Shown here piece after piece: positions 8,692 through 16,397 of a stretch of 64,000 bases of DNA. Position 1 is the first letter of the stretch. The number at the start of each line of letters is the position of its first letter. The stretch lies in assembly GCA_947283485.1 (NCBI GenBank), contig CAMYOU010000001.1:1-64000 (forward strand), written 5' to 3'. The stretch is from an uncultured Peptostreptococcaceae bacterium. Lineage in GTDB: Bacteria > Bacillota > Clostridia > Tissierellales > Peptoniphilaceae. Position numbers and translations under genes: made by a program. The notes below the pieces were generated by a model. That model was not told where the DNA came from. It saw only the letters and a program-made list of their open reading frames with translations, and ran no database searches.

Positions 8692-8810
8692 AACAAGGAA
8701 ACGATCGGATGCACGAAGCATCTTCGTATGGTCTTAGTGTACGCACAAAGTGTTACAGAATTGTGACTAGTATTCGAAGAAATCGAAAAGTTTTTAGATG
8801 ATGTGTCGCG

Positions 8811-9485
8811 TCAAAGTGCAGGTTCGTCTTCCAGCGCGGCGAGCGTAGCTTTGGCGAGTGCCGCAAGGGACGAAACGGCGCGTTCGGGATCGAGTCGGGC
8901 CTGCTCATACGCGATGGGGAGTTCCGTGCAGGCGAGAAGATAGGGACCTTCCTCACGCTCAGCAATCGCGATCATCTCTTCGGCGGCACGTGGAAAATCC
9001 GCCGCTTTCACGGCGCGGAGTGCCGCGTCTGCGTGTCTCTGCGTCTCTGTGTCCGGAAGACGCACGGGGTAGTCCATCGCGTTCGCATAGTGCTCATAGA
9101 TTCCGGACCTCCTCGTTCCCGATGTTGCAAGGAGGAGTGCTCCTTCCGGGAATCGCTCTTTTGCCTCCGCGACGGTCGCACGCACAATGTGGATGATCGG
9201 CACGGGGAGTGTCATGCGATCGAGAAAGACATGTGCGGTATTACAGGGAACGGCGATGCATTTCGCACCCCAGGACGCGAGGGTCTCGAGGTCGCGCGCC
9301 AGTGCGGGTGTCGGGTCTTCGCCGTCTCCGAAGAGTGCCGCCGTTCGGTCGGGAATCTTGGGATCCTCGAGGAGCATGTATGCGGGATGCTCCTGATCTC
9401 TTGTTGCGGGTTGCATCTCTGTTAAAAGGCGCAAAAATTCGACCGTCGCCGCGGGTCCCATGCCGCCCAAAATACCGAGTTTCAT
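8811..9485 (-). CDS. Aspartate/glutamate racemase family protein (RacX/YgeA type)
   Basis: A 224-residue PLP-independent amino-acid racemase. The two catalytic cysteines that abstract and donate the alpha proton are visible as VPCNTAH (C81) and LLACTELP (C186), and MKLGILGGMGPAAT is the family start. The start was chosen for AAAGGAG 6 bases upstream. Substrate could be Asp, Glu or another amino acid; broad RacX-type enzymes supply D-amino acids to the wall or to biofilm control. It stands alone between two terminators. A link to the D-amino-acid genes 7 kb away is speculative. Confidence 0.88.
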   Translation of the reverse strand: MKLGILGGMGPAATVEFLRLLTEMQPATRDQEHPAYMLLEDPKIPDRTAALFGDGEDPTPALARDLETLASWGAKCIAVPCNTAHVFLDRMTLPVPIIHIVRATVAEAKERFPEGALLLATSGTRRSGIYEHYANAMDYPVRLPDTETQRHADAALRAVKAADFPRAAEEMIAIAEREEGPYLLACTELPIAYEQARLDPERAVSSLAALAKATLAALEDEPAL

Positions 9486-9501
9486 CGTTTCTCCTTTCCG
9501 A

Positions 9502-9525
9502 AAAAGGCGGGCAAAACGCCCGCCC
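9502..9525 (-). terminator. Rho-independent terminator of etfBA
   Basis: A 7-bp all-GC stem (GGCGGGC / GCCCGCC) with a 5-base loop and T5 on the minus strand, placed between the etfA stop and the racemase start. Confidence 0.88.
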
Positions 9526-9529
9526 TTTA

Positions 9530-10450
9530 TCATTTCTCTTGGAGTTTCGCGAGAACTTCGCAAAGATCGCCTTCGATCGCCATGTCCGCCATTTTCATGA
9601 GCGGCGCCTCAGAATCGGTGTTGACCGCGATGATCTTCTTCGCGTTTTGCATGCCCATGACATGTTGTTTCGCGCCGGAGATGCCGAAGCCGACGTAGAC
9701 ATCGGGTTCGATGCGCACGCCGGAGATGCCGATCTGTTCCTCAAACGGTGCCCAGCCGTGGTCGACGACGGGTTTGGAAACGCCGAAGCCGACACCGGTT
9801 TTCTTCGCAAATTTTCGAACTTTGTCGACGGTTTCCGCATTTCCCGCGCCCATGCCGCAGGCGATGACGACGCGCGCCCCTTCGAGCGAACCGTCTTCAT
9901 CTTTTTTCATGATCTCGACTTTCATCGCGTCGGTGCCGCCTTGTACGCGGAGGGTCCTCACTTCGTAGTTGTCTTTCTCGGCAAGCGGCGGATAGACGCC
10001 GGCATCGATCGTGCCGATCTGCGGATCGGTGGGGATGCGAATGGTCGAGAGGAGTTTTCCGTCAAACGTCGGGCGAACCCATTCGACTCTGCCGCTTTCT
10101 TCGTCGTAGCCGAGGCTCGTCGCCCCTGCGACCAGACCGAGTCTCATGCGCGCCGTGATGCGTCCGCCGATTTCTCTGCCGATCGCGTCGGCCGATAGGA
10201 GAATCGCATCGGGTTTTTCCGCATGAATCGCTTCTTCGAGTGCCGCGGTCATCGCACGCGGACCGTGGATCGTGCCTTCAAGGTGGAGGACGTCGGCGTA
10301 TTCGGCGTATCCTTTCGTATCGGCGTCGCCCATAACGACGGCGAGGACTTGGGCGTCCATTTTCTCACCGAGTGCCTTGGCAGCTCCGAGAATCTCGAGT
10401 GCCTCTTTCTCGGGACGCTTGGTTTCCATGATTGCAAACAGTTTTTTCAT
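9530..10450 (-). CDS. etfA: Electron transfer flavoprotein alpha subunit
   Basis: A 306-residue EtfA. The C-terminal FAD-binding signature is clear: GVRIEPDVYVGFGISGAKQH followed by GMQNAKKIIAVNTD and APLMKMADMAIEGD. The N-terminal domain (about 1-180) packs against EtfB. EtfAB takes electrons from or gives them to acyl-CoA dehydrogenases; in anaerobes it often bifurcates NADH electrons to crotonyl-CoA and ferredoxin. No acyl-CoA dehydrogenase gene is present here, so the partner lies elsewhere. Second gene of etfBA, 9 bases after etfB. A role in reducing crotonyl-CoA made by the abf operon at 30 kb is inference. Confidence 0.95.
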   Translation of the reverse strand: MKKLFAIMETKRPEKEALEILGAAKALGEKMDAQVLAVVMGDADTKGYAEYADVLHLEGTIHGPRAMTAALEEAIHAEKPDAILLSADAIGREIGGRITARMRLGLVAGATSLGYDEESGRVEWVRPTFDGKLLSTIRIPTDPQIGTIDAGVYPPLAEKDNYEVRTLRVQGGTDAMKVEIMKKDEDGSLEGARVVIACGMGAGNAETVDKVRKFAKKTGVGFGVSKPVVDHGWAPFEEQIGISGVRIEPDVYVGFGISGAKQHVMGMQNAKKIIAVNTDSEAPLMKMADMAIEGDLCEVLAKLQEK

Positions 10451-10459
10451 CGCCGCCTC

Positions 10460-11215
10460 CTATTTCAACATGCGTGCCAGTTCGGAAAGCACGTCGTCCG
10501 TCGGTTTCAAAATTTCGCCTTTGCCGCCCATCTTCATCGTGTCGGCGTGCACGCCCACGACGTCGGTCGCACTGCCGGCTTTGCCGATGCGTGCAGGATC
10601 TGCCTTTAGGATCTCTTGCGTGAGGACGATCTCTTCGATCTCGGGGAGTTCTTTCGGTGCTCTTTCTTTTGCCCCGGTCGCGCGTCCGACGCTTACGACG
10701 AGCGGGAGTTTCGCCTCGATCTTCCGTACGACGCCCTCGGATTCGGTGACGGCATGCGCACAGTCTCCCTCGATCGAAAACTCCTTGACATAGGGCACAA
10801 GGTCAAGACCGAGTTCCTCCGCGAGTTGCGGTGCGATCTGTCCTGTGTCTCCATCCGGAGACTGTGTGCCGAGAAGCACGAGATCCGCTTTTCCGATGTG
10901 GCGAATCGCTTCGGCAAGGGTGTAACTCGTCGCCAAGGTGTCCGCTCCTCCGAATGCACGGTCGCTTACGAGATAGACCTCGTCCGCACCCAATGCTTTT
11001 GCCTCTTTTAAAATTTCACGAGCCGGCGGCGGTCCCATCGTAATGGCAACCACTTTTGACTCGTCGTCCTTTAATTTTTTCGCAAGTGCAAGCGCATGAT
11101 ATCCGGTCGGATCGAGATTCGCCGGTGTACCCATGCGCACGAGATCATGCGTGACGGGATCGATCTCAATGTCTTTCCCGCTCGGAACTTGCTTGAGTAA
11201 AACAAAAATCTGCAT
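10460..11215 (-). CDS. etfB: Electron transfer flavoprotein beta subunit
   Basis: A 251-residue EtfB, partner of EtfA in a soluble flavoprotein that binds FAD at the subunit interface and, in bifurcating types, a second flavin in EtfB. The N terminus MQIFVLLKQVPSG, the LDPTGYHALALAKKL segment and the nucleotide-binding LLGTQSPDGDTGQIAPQLAEELG are family hallmarks. A ribosome site (AAAGGAG) precedes the ATG. First gene of a two-gene operon divergent from the alcohol dehydrogenase gene. Confidence 0.95.
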   Translation of the reverse strand: MQIFVLLKQVPSGKDIEIDPVTHDLVRMGTPANLDPTGYHALALAKKLKDDESKVVAITMGPPPAREILKEAKALGADEVYLVSDRAFGGADTLATSYTLAEAIRHIGKADLVLLGTQSPDGDTGQIAPQLAEELGLDLVPYVKEFSIEGDCAHAVTESEGVVRKIEAKLPLVVSVGRATGAKERAPKELPEIEEIVLTQEILKADPARIGKAGSATDVVGVHADTMKMGGKGEILKPTDDVLSELARMLK

Positions 11216-11314
11216 ATTGATTCTCCTTTCTACTTCTACTTATTCCCATTTTTGCCGTGATTTACACAGTGCGCTTTGGGTAAATACAAAAGGAAAGGCA
11301 AAGGAGGAATGTTC

Positions 11315-12469
11315 ATGAAGAATTTTAACTACTACGCACCGACACGGATCTATTTCGGCAAAGGCGAGATCCGAAATCTCTCCAAAGAGCTTCGAAAATA
11401 CGGCGAACGCGTCCTCATGGTCTACGGCGGCGGCAGCATCAAGAGAACCGGCATCTACGACGCCGTGATGGAAGAAATCTCAGACGAATTTACCGTGACC
11501 GAGCACGGCGGCGTGAAACCCAACCCCCGCCTCTCGCATGTGCGCGAAGGCATCACGCTCGCTCGCGAAAACGACGTCGACGTCATCCTCGCCGTCGGCG
11601 GCGGATCCACGATCGACGCGTCCAAAGCCATCGCCGCGGGAGCAAAATCGACGGCGGACGCATGGGACATCGTAAGCGGCAAGGCGCGCATTCGCGAAGC
11701 GATCCCCATCGTCGTCGTCCTTACCATCAACGCGACCGGCAGCGAAATGAACGCCAACGCCGTCATCTCCAACGAAGAGACCAAAGAAAAACTCGGATTC
11801 GCAAGTGAAGCCGTCATCCCCCGCGCATCCATTCTCGATCCGAGCTATCTCTACACGCTCCCCGCGATCCAGACCGCCGCAGGCTCCGCCGACACGCTCT
11901 CCCATGTCTACGAGAACTATTTTCAACGGGACGAGAACCCCGTCGCGGACGCACTCGCCGAAGGCATCATGCGCACCGTCATGGAGAACACGCCCGTCGC
12001 CATCCGTGAACCCGAAAACTACGACGCACGCGCCAATCTCATGTGGGCGTCCACCATGGCCTTAAATCGCATGACCTCCGTCGGCAAAACCGGATCCTGG
12101 TCCTGCCACGCCATGGAACACGAACTCTCCGCATACTACGACATCACGCACGGCGTCGGACTCGCCATCCTCACCCCCCATTGGATGCGACACGTCCTCT
12201 CCGACGACACAATGGAGAAATTTGTCCAATACGGCAAAAACGTCTTCGGACTCACCGGCGACGACAGAGAAATCGCCGAACGCGCGATCGAGAAGACCTC
12301 CGAATTCTTCCGCTCCATAGACATCCCCATGCACCTCAAGGAAGTCGGCATTGACGAGACCCATCTTGCCGAAATGGCATCCCAAGCCGTCAAGCACGGA
12401 AACTTCGCACGCGCCTACGTCCCCCTCACCGAAAAAGACATCGAAACGATCTACCGCAACGCGCTCTAA
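11315..12469 (+). CDS. Iron-dependent alcohol dehydrogenase (butanol dehydrogenase type)
   Basis: A 384-residue group III alcohol dehydrogenase resembling clostridial NADH-dependent butanol dehydrogenases (YugJ/BdhA). It has the nucleotide-binding GGGSTIDASKAIA and metal ligands in GSADTLSHVYENYF and SCHAMEHELSAYYDITHG. The ATG at 11315 was taken because AGGAGG is 7 bases upstream; an ATG two codons earlier would sit on the ribosome site. Single gene with a strong terminator 140 bases on. It could make alcohols or act on C4 semialdehydes; related proteins serve as 4-hydroxybutyrate dehydrogenases, but nothing here proves that. Confidence 0.9.
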   Translation: MKNFNYYAPTRIYFGKGEIRNLSKELRKYGERVLMVYGGGSIKRTGIYDAVMEEISDEFTVTEHGGVKPNPRLSHVREGITLARENDVDVILAVGGGSTIDASKAIAAGAKSTADAWDIVSGKARIREAIPIVVVLTINATGSEMNANAVISNEETKEKLGFASEAVIPRASILDPSYLYTLPAIQTAAGSADTLSHVYENYFQRDENPVADALAEGIMRTVMENTPVAIREPENYDARANLMWASTMALNRMTSVGKTGSWSCHAMEHELSAYYDITHGVGLAILTPHWMRHVLSDDTMEKFVQYGKNVFGLTGDDREIAERAIEKTSEFFRSIDIPMHLKEVGIDETHLAEMASQAVKHGNFARAYVPLTEKDIETIYRNAL

Positions 12470-12611
12470 ATTTTAGAATCACGCTCCCATAAAGACTTGC
12501 TTGAGCCATTCCGAACGTGTGCAAGAAACCTAATTACTCTATAGAAAAACGAAATAAGTTGAGATCTTCCCGCTTCATTTTGGAAACTCAACTAGAGGAC
12601 GCAATATTCAG

Positions 12612-12659
12612 AGCCCCCCATTAGTTGGAGTTGAAAATCCACCTAATGAGGGGCTTTTT
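12612..12659 (+). terminator. Rho-independent terminator after the alcohol dehydrogenase
   Basis: A long stem (AGCCCC-CATTAG paired with CTAATG-GGGGCT plus an inner TGGA/TCCA) ends in T5. It lies 140 bases past the gene and might originally have belonged to a lost gene. Confidence 0.75.
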
Positions 12660-12663
12660 ATAG

Positions 12664-12903
12664 CAAAACCTGGTAAGCATCGATATCGAATCGTTCATTC
12701 ACAAAAAAGCAGAAACCCATAATAGAGCAACGAAAATTCAGAACCTCCAGTCCCTCAATATAGATGCAGTTGATAACGCGACATGCGAATTGCTAGAAAA
12801 CCACACCAAAGAATTTGAGCCGCAAAACCCGGCACTCATCATTTTAAGTTGCTCACGAGCGCCAAGGAATTTTTCATGCAACTTCCAGTTCCTTAAATCG
12901 TGA
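12664..12903 (+). pseudogene. Possible gene relic, start-less open frame
   Basis: Between an in-frame TAG and a TGA lie 79 sense codons with no ATG. The peptide (QNLVSIDIESFIHKK, then KIQNLQSLNIDAVDNATCELLENH, abbreviated here) has ordinary protein composition and looks like a coding remnant, not random sequence. I do not recognise the family. It sits at the edge of the AT-rich island, where decayed genes are expected. Confidence 0.3.
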
Positions 12904-12932
12904 AGATATTTTCCGTGATACGAACCGTGCCT

Positions 12933-13502
12933 TTATTCTTCTATCTTGTAATCCATGTTTCTTGCCATAACGACATCGGATGCATCTTGATATATTGGTA
13001 GAATTTTCATTCTCACCAGTTGATCAATAAAATCAATTCTCTGATACTTATCTATAGCTGGCATGAGAGCTCTGGTCATAAATAGCACGGTTCCTACGCC
13101 AATGATTTGCAACTGCTCCATTGCTCGGCCTAAAAAGTACTTCACTTGTTGAATTTCTCCATTCGCATCACCTACGTTTTCATGTAGGATCATATCTTCT
13201 ATGATTGCAACAGAGCCTATTCCTAGAACACTGTCGCAATAACGCTCATAAGCACCTGCAACATACTCCAGATCCCCTGAGATTCCATCGGCTAATATGG
13301 TGATGTCTTCCAAGTCACAAGAATTAAAGATGAGAAAATAGATATCCGCTAGATTCTTGTCGAGATCTTTTTCTCCTGTATTTGCGTCATCTATGAAGTT
13401 GATGCGTCCATTCAAGATATTGTCATCAGCACTATCTGTTAATGAAATGCAAAAGCTTATATTTTCATATTTTTGAGAAAATTGTCTGTATTGATCGTTC
13501 AT
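12933..13502 (-). CDS. Unknown protein, last gene of HNH-HEPN cassette
   Basis: A 189-residue acidic soluble protein I do not recognise. It has no signal peptide or membrane segment. Residues about 95-150 (IGSVAIIEDMILHENVG, then FLGRAMEQLQIIGVGTVLFM) alternate strands and helix in a way that recalls an acetyltransferase (GNAT) fold, but the acetyl-CoA loop is not convincing. The start at MNDQYRQF follows GGAGG by 5 bases and overlaps the upstream gene by 38 bases, so the two are coupled. AT-rich codon use differs from the core genes. It could be a partner, modifier or antitoxin of the HEPN-motif protein. Confidence 0.75.
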   Translation of the reverse strand: MNDQYRQFSQKYENISFCISLTDSADDNILNGRINFIDDANTGEKDLDKNLADIYFLIFNSCDLEDITILADGISGDLEYVAGAYERYCDSVLGIGSVAIIEDMILHENVGDANGEIQQVKYFLGRAMEQLQIIGVGTVLFMTRALMPAIDKYQRIDFIDQLVRMKILPIYQDASDVVMARNMDYKIEE

Positions 13503-14301
13503 TGAGTCCTCCGAGTTCAGGTAAAGTGGAATATTTGACGTACTGTGCAAGGATATCCTGATTCAGAATTTCTCCCGTAAAGGCAATATCTCTTAACTCA
13601 TTTAAGCAATGTGCACTGTCCTTCAAATGCTGTAATTCTTGCATATCACGTTTGTTTAGCAGTTTTATTTCGTTCATTTCCAAAAATTTATCCCTATAGA
13701 TGAAAGATATGGTTTCCGCTTTCACGAAGCCCGTTACATACAGATGCGGAGAGAATTCTTTCCCGTTTGCTTTCATGACATAGTCAAAATAAATTTCATT
13801 ATTAGGATAATCCCTCTGGCTAAATATGACGCATTCCGAAAAGAATCTCAAGATGTTCGCGATCGTTCTAATATAATTCCATATATACTCGGACAAGGAC
13901 AGACAATCCTCTAGGAGAGGAGGTGTTTCGTTTTCGTGTTCGATTAAGTTCCTAATTTTTAGATATTTATTGATCGTTAGCGTTTTTGTGATCTCAAAAT
14001 ATTCTAAATCTGCTAGAAAGTCCTTCCTCTTCTTTTTCCCGGAATATCTTATTTTGTCCAATCCTACATTTTTCTTTAGTTCGGATGACGCTACGTTGAA
14101 TGCTCGTTTTAAGGACAAAAATCCTTGATTCATCTTTTCTAAGTTTCCCTTGCAATTTTCTATTGTGTGGTTCGCTTCTTCCCAAATTTTGTAGGCTGCA
14201 TCTAGACCATGGATCTTAGATGTGTTTTGAATCGACCCCATCGTGCAGTTGTCGAAAAATTTACTGTTTAACCACAGAGTTTCCAATATATTCTTGCCCA
14301 T
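13465..14301 (-). CDS. Unknown protein with HEPN-type RX4H motif
   Basis: A 278-residue, mostly helical, soluble protein. R117-N-L-I-E-H122 lies in a predicted helix (LKIRNLIEHENE), the RX4-6H pattern of HEPN ribonucleases, which are common in abortive-infection and toxin-antitoxin systems. A basic stretch (GKKKRKDF, about 88-95) precedes it. I found no other recognisable domain. The start was set at MGKNILET because AGGTGAG is 7 to 8 bases upstream; ATG 21 bases earlier is possible. It lies 40 bases after the HNH gene and overlaps the next gene by 38 bases. The HEPN call rests on motif and helical context only. Confidence 0.7.
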   Translation of the reverse strand: MGKNILETLWLNSKFFDNCTMGSIQNTSKIHGLDAAYKIWEEANHTIENCKGNLEKMNQGFLSLKRAFNVASSELKKNVGLDKIRYSGKKKRKDFLADLEYFEITKTLTINKYLKIRNLIEHENETPPLLEDCLSLSEYIWNYIRTIANILRFFSECVIFSQRDYPNNEIYFDYVMKANGKEFSPHLYVTGFVKAETISFIYRDKFLEMNEIKLLNKRDMQELQHLKDSAHCLNELRDIAFTGEILNQDILAQYVKYSTLPELGGLNERSIQTIFSKI

Positions 14302-14341
14302 AGAATCACTCACCTTTCCCATATGATCTACGACTATCAGC

Positions 14342-14890
14342 CTATAGTTGCAATTCCGATGCATCTACCAATGATTTGCTTCTCCATTCTTTTACCAGCA
14401 TTCTCAGCAATCCCGCAATCGTCGCTACATTTAGATATGGATGGCCAAAGTGGTGCGTCACTGAATTTTGCATTTTCTCTTCAATCCACGCTCTTGCTTC
14501 TTCCGGTGTAATCCATTCATGAAATTCCACAATGTCGTCCTCAAATTTCGTTTGATAGATCCTTTCGTACTCCTCCAGGGCACGAATGGACCAGAAGGTA
14601 TCATATAAATCTGCTTTGTATGCCTTGAGCCAATCCCACATAATCCCAGGATCCGAAACGTTCGGGTTCTCTACGTGACATCTTTTGCAGAGCAATACAA
14701 AATTAGATGGGATATCCTCCCCACCCAGTGATCTTGGAACGATATGACATCGTTCTAAGCTGCTTTTCGAACCACATCTCCAACATCGTTCTAGCGCTTC
14801 CGAAGCATCCACGCTGAGTTCACTTTCGTCGATTCTCGAAAACCAGTATTCACATATTTCTTCGTGTGTGGTTTTTATTTTCTTAGACAT
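14342..14890 (-). CDS. HNH endonuclease domain protein
   Basis: A 182-residue protein with a zinc-bound HNH nuclease core: CWRC (C36, C39), ERCHIVPRSLGG (H49), N63 in SNFVLLCKRCH with C68 and C71. The Cys pairs hold structural zinc, and H49, N63 and H72 form the beta-beta-alpha-metal active site. The rest (about 75-182) is helical and unassigned. The start at MSKKIKTT follows GGAG by 6 bases. It would nick or cut DNA; here it heads a cassette with the HEPN-motif gene, so a defence role is likely but unproven. AT-rich compared with core genes. Confidence 0.85.
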   Translation of the reverse strand: MSKKIKTTHEEICEYWFSRIDESELSVDASEALERCWRCGSKSSLERCHIVPRSLGGEDIPSNFVLLCKRCHVENPNVSDPGIMWDWLKAYKADLYDTFWSIRALEEYERIYQTKFEDDIVEFHEWITPEEARAWIEEKMQNSVTHHFGHPYLNVATIAGLLRMLVKEWRSKSLVDASELQL

Positions 14891-15110
14891 GGGCATCTCC
14901 TTTGTAATCATTTGATCGGTTCATTGTTTTCTCAGCAAAATATTGTTCCCACATGCTTTCTGTACCCATCTTCTTCTTTTTTTTCACTGCACATGCGTCA
15001 ACCGTATATCTACAAGGCCTACGTTCATTAGAGTGGTTACACCTGGATTTGAAGAAGTCCATTTGTTTCCAGGTTTTCAGTTCGACAATATGTCTAAGTA
15101 CATCTATCAC
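14883..15110 (-). CDS. Small Cys-containing ORF, possible leader gene of the cassette
   Basis: A 75-codon frame beginning at GTG (15110), with an in-frame ATG at 15062. It contains CNHSNERRPC then DAC, a possible small metal site, followed by a lysine run. Its stop overlaps the HNH start by 8 bases, and the HNH ribosome site lies inside it. A TATAAT box (15134-15139) would place the transcript start about 15 bases before the GTG, which supports its being transcribed. No good ribosome site is visible for either start, so it may be non-coding leader. Function unknown. Confidence 0.35.
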   Translation of the reverse strand: MIDVLRHIVELKTWKQMDFFKSRCNHSNERRPCRYTVDACAVKKKKKMGTESMWEQYFAEKTMNRSNDYKGDAHV

Positions 15111-15133
15111 GCGAGGGTTTTTAAAATTTATTC

Positions 15134-15139
15134 ATTATA
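15134..15139 (-). promoter_or_regulatory. Predicted -10 box of the HNH-HEPN cassette
   Basis: TATAAT on the minus strand in an AT-rich stretch, placed to start the cassette transcript. The -35 is poor. It is divergent from the Abi_2 gene promoter about 150 bases away. Confidence 0.4.
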
Positions 15140-15287
15140 TTATCTCAACTATCCCACACTGCTAAAAATATTTTCTGCAAACGACCTGAATGTTTCGCCT
15201 CGGTACGTAGAGGCTGTCCGGATCAGGTGTTCTAAAAACAAAATCGAGTCAGTTTTGTGCGGGAGTGGGTTGGCGGTGTTACGAGTT

Positions 15288-15317
15288 TTACGTAGCATCC
15301 TAAAATTGTGATAAGAT
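15288..15317 (+). promoter_or_regulatory. Predicted promoter of the Abi_2 family gene
   Basis: TTACGT, 18 bases, TAAGAT with a TG just before the -10 (TGATAAGAT). It lies 34 bases ahead of the chosen start codon. Confidence 0.45.
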
Positions 15318-15350
15318 TGTGTTGTGCAGTTTGATCTGATGGGGGTGTTC

Positions 15351-16265
15351 ATGGTGCTCGAGTCAAGGCAACTGATCGAAAAATTAAAAAGCAAAGGAAT
15401 TATATTCCATCTTTGTTCCGAAGAAGATGCCATTCATTTTCTGAACGAACATAACTATTATGTAAAGATCACTGCTTACAAATCTAATTTCAGCAAGCAT
15501 CGTGGTCAATACGTCGGTCTCGACTTTATGGCACTAAGAGACTTGTCAATCATTGATATGTATCTCAAGCAATGGATCCTCAGTTCCGGCCTCAGTGTTG
15601 AACACGCTTTGAAAGTGCGGCTTTTGCGTGATATTCAAGAAAGAAATCTTGATGATTTTAAGATTCTGTCTGAATACCTGGTTGAGTTTCCAAAAATTCT
15701 GGATGAAATTGAACGCAGGCGCAAGACTCCTTATGTGACAAAGTTGTTGAAAAAATACGATCATCCAAATTACCCCGTCCAAGTCTATTTTGAAGTCATT
15801 CCTCTTGGGGAATTTGTTAATTTTTATCAGTATTACTGCGATCATTATGGCTATGACGGATTCAACAAGGATCTATTATACAAAGTAAAAAATATACGAA
15901 ATGCAGCAGCACATAATAATTGTGTCATCCATGACTTAATGAATCGACAAGGTTATTATGATGCCAATTTGGTGCGTCTTCTGTCATCTTTCTTGCCTGA
16001 GATGAAACCAAAGACAATTCAAAATCGTTTGAAAAATCATTCGGTCCAGGATTTCGCATCCTTGCTCTGCGCAATCCATTTTGTCATTCAGAGTGATGCG
16101 CTAAAACGAAATCATTGGAAGAGTGCCCGAGTTCTCTTTGATGGTAGGATGGTAAAGAATAAAGATCTCTATAAATCCTCTCCGGCGTTGATCCAAGCGT
16201 ACCATTTCTGCAAGGCAATCATTGACAGGTTTGAAGAGGAGCATTATAATGAGTGTACGAATTGA
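15351..16265 (+). CDS. Abi family protein (Abi_2 / AbiD-AbiF type abortive infection)
   Basis: A 304-residue Abi_2-family protein. Such proteins, first known from lactococcal plasmids, stop phage growth by killing or arresting the infected cell. The N terminus (ESRQLIEKLKSKGIIF, EDAIHFLNEHNYYVKITAYK) and the central PVQVYFEVIPLGEFVNFYQYY are family signatures. R183-N-A-A-A-H188 in KNIRNAAAHNN is the HEPN RX4H ribonuclease motif. The ATG follows a GGGGTG element by 3 to 5 bases. Monocistronic with its own terminator, divergent from the HNH-HEPN cassette, and AT-rich. Confidence 0.9.
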   Translation: MVLESRQLIEKLKSKGIIFHLCSEEDAIHFLNEHNYYVKITAYKSNFSKHRGQYVGLDFMALRDLSIIDMYLKQWILSSGLSVEHALKVRLLRDIQERNLDDFKILSEYLVEFPKILDEIERRRKTPYVTKLLKKYDHPNYPVQVYFEVIPLGEFVNFYQYYCDHYGYDGFNKDLLYKVKNIRNAAAHNNCVIHDLMNRQGYYDANLVRLLSSFLPEMKPKTIQNRLKNHSVQDFASLLCAIHFVIQSDALKRNHWKSARVLFDGRMVKNKDLYKSSPALIQAYHFCKAIIDRFEEEHYNECTN

Positions 16266-16280
16266 AAACGAAAGTTTTGC

Positions 16281-16313
16281 GGGTGATGCATTTATGCGTC
16301 ACCCGATTTTTTT
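16281..16313 (+). terminator. Rho-independent terminator of the Abi_2 gene
   Basis: An 11-bp stem (GGGTGATGCAT / ATGCGTCACCC, one G-U pair) with a 2-base loop followed by CGA and T7. Confidence 0.88.
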
Positions 16314-16356
16314 GTGTTTTTACGTTCCGTGTTTTTCACATAGTAGCCACAACAAT

Positions 16357-16384
16357 AAAAAAGGACTCGACATGAATCCTTTTT
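16357..16384 (-). terminator. Rho-independent terminator of the GntP permease gene
   Basis: An A5/T6-flanked stem (GGATTC / GAGTCC) with loop ATGTC on the minus strand, 13 bases beyond the permease stop. Confidence 0.75.
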
Positions 16385-16397
16385 CAAAATTTTAATT

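Larger units (their letters stand above)
8439..8810. other. Gene-free gap between racemase and hydC
   Basis: This 372-base gap holds the two racemase-side hairpins listed separately (8622-8658 and 8668-8691) and the presumed hydC promoter near 8482-8487. I see no gene on either strand and no riboswitch pattern. Confidence 0.6.
12470..12932. other. AT-rich junction between core genes and accessory island
   Basis: This 463-base stretch contains the terminator at 12612-12659 and a start-less open frame at 12664-12903 described separately. Base composition becomes more AT-rich here than in the alcohol dehydrogenase gene. No terminal repeats or intact transposase are visible. Confidence 0.5.
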
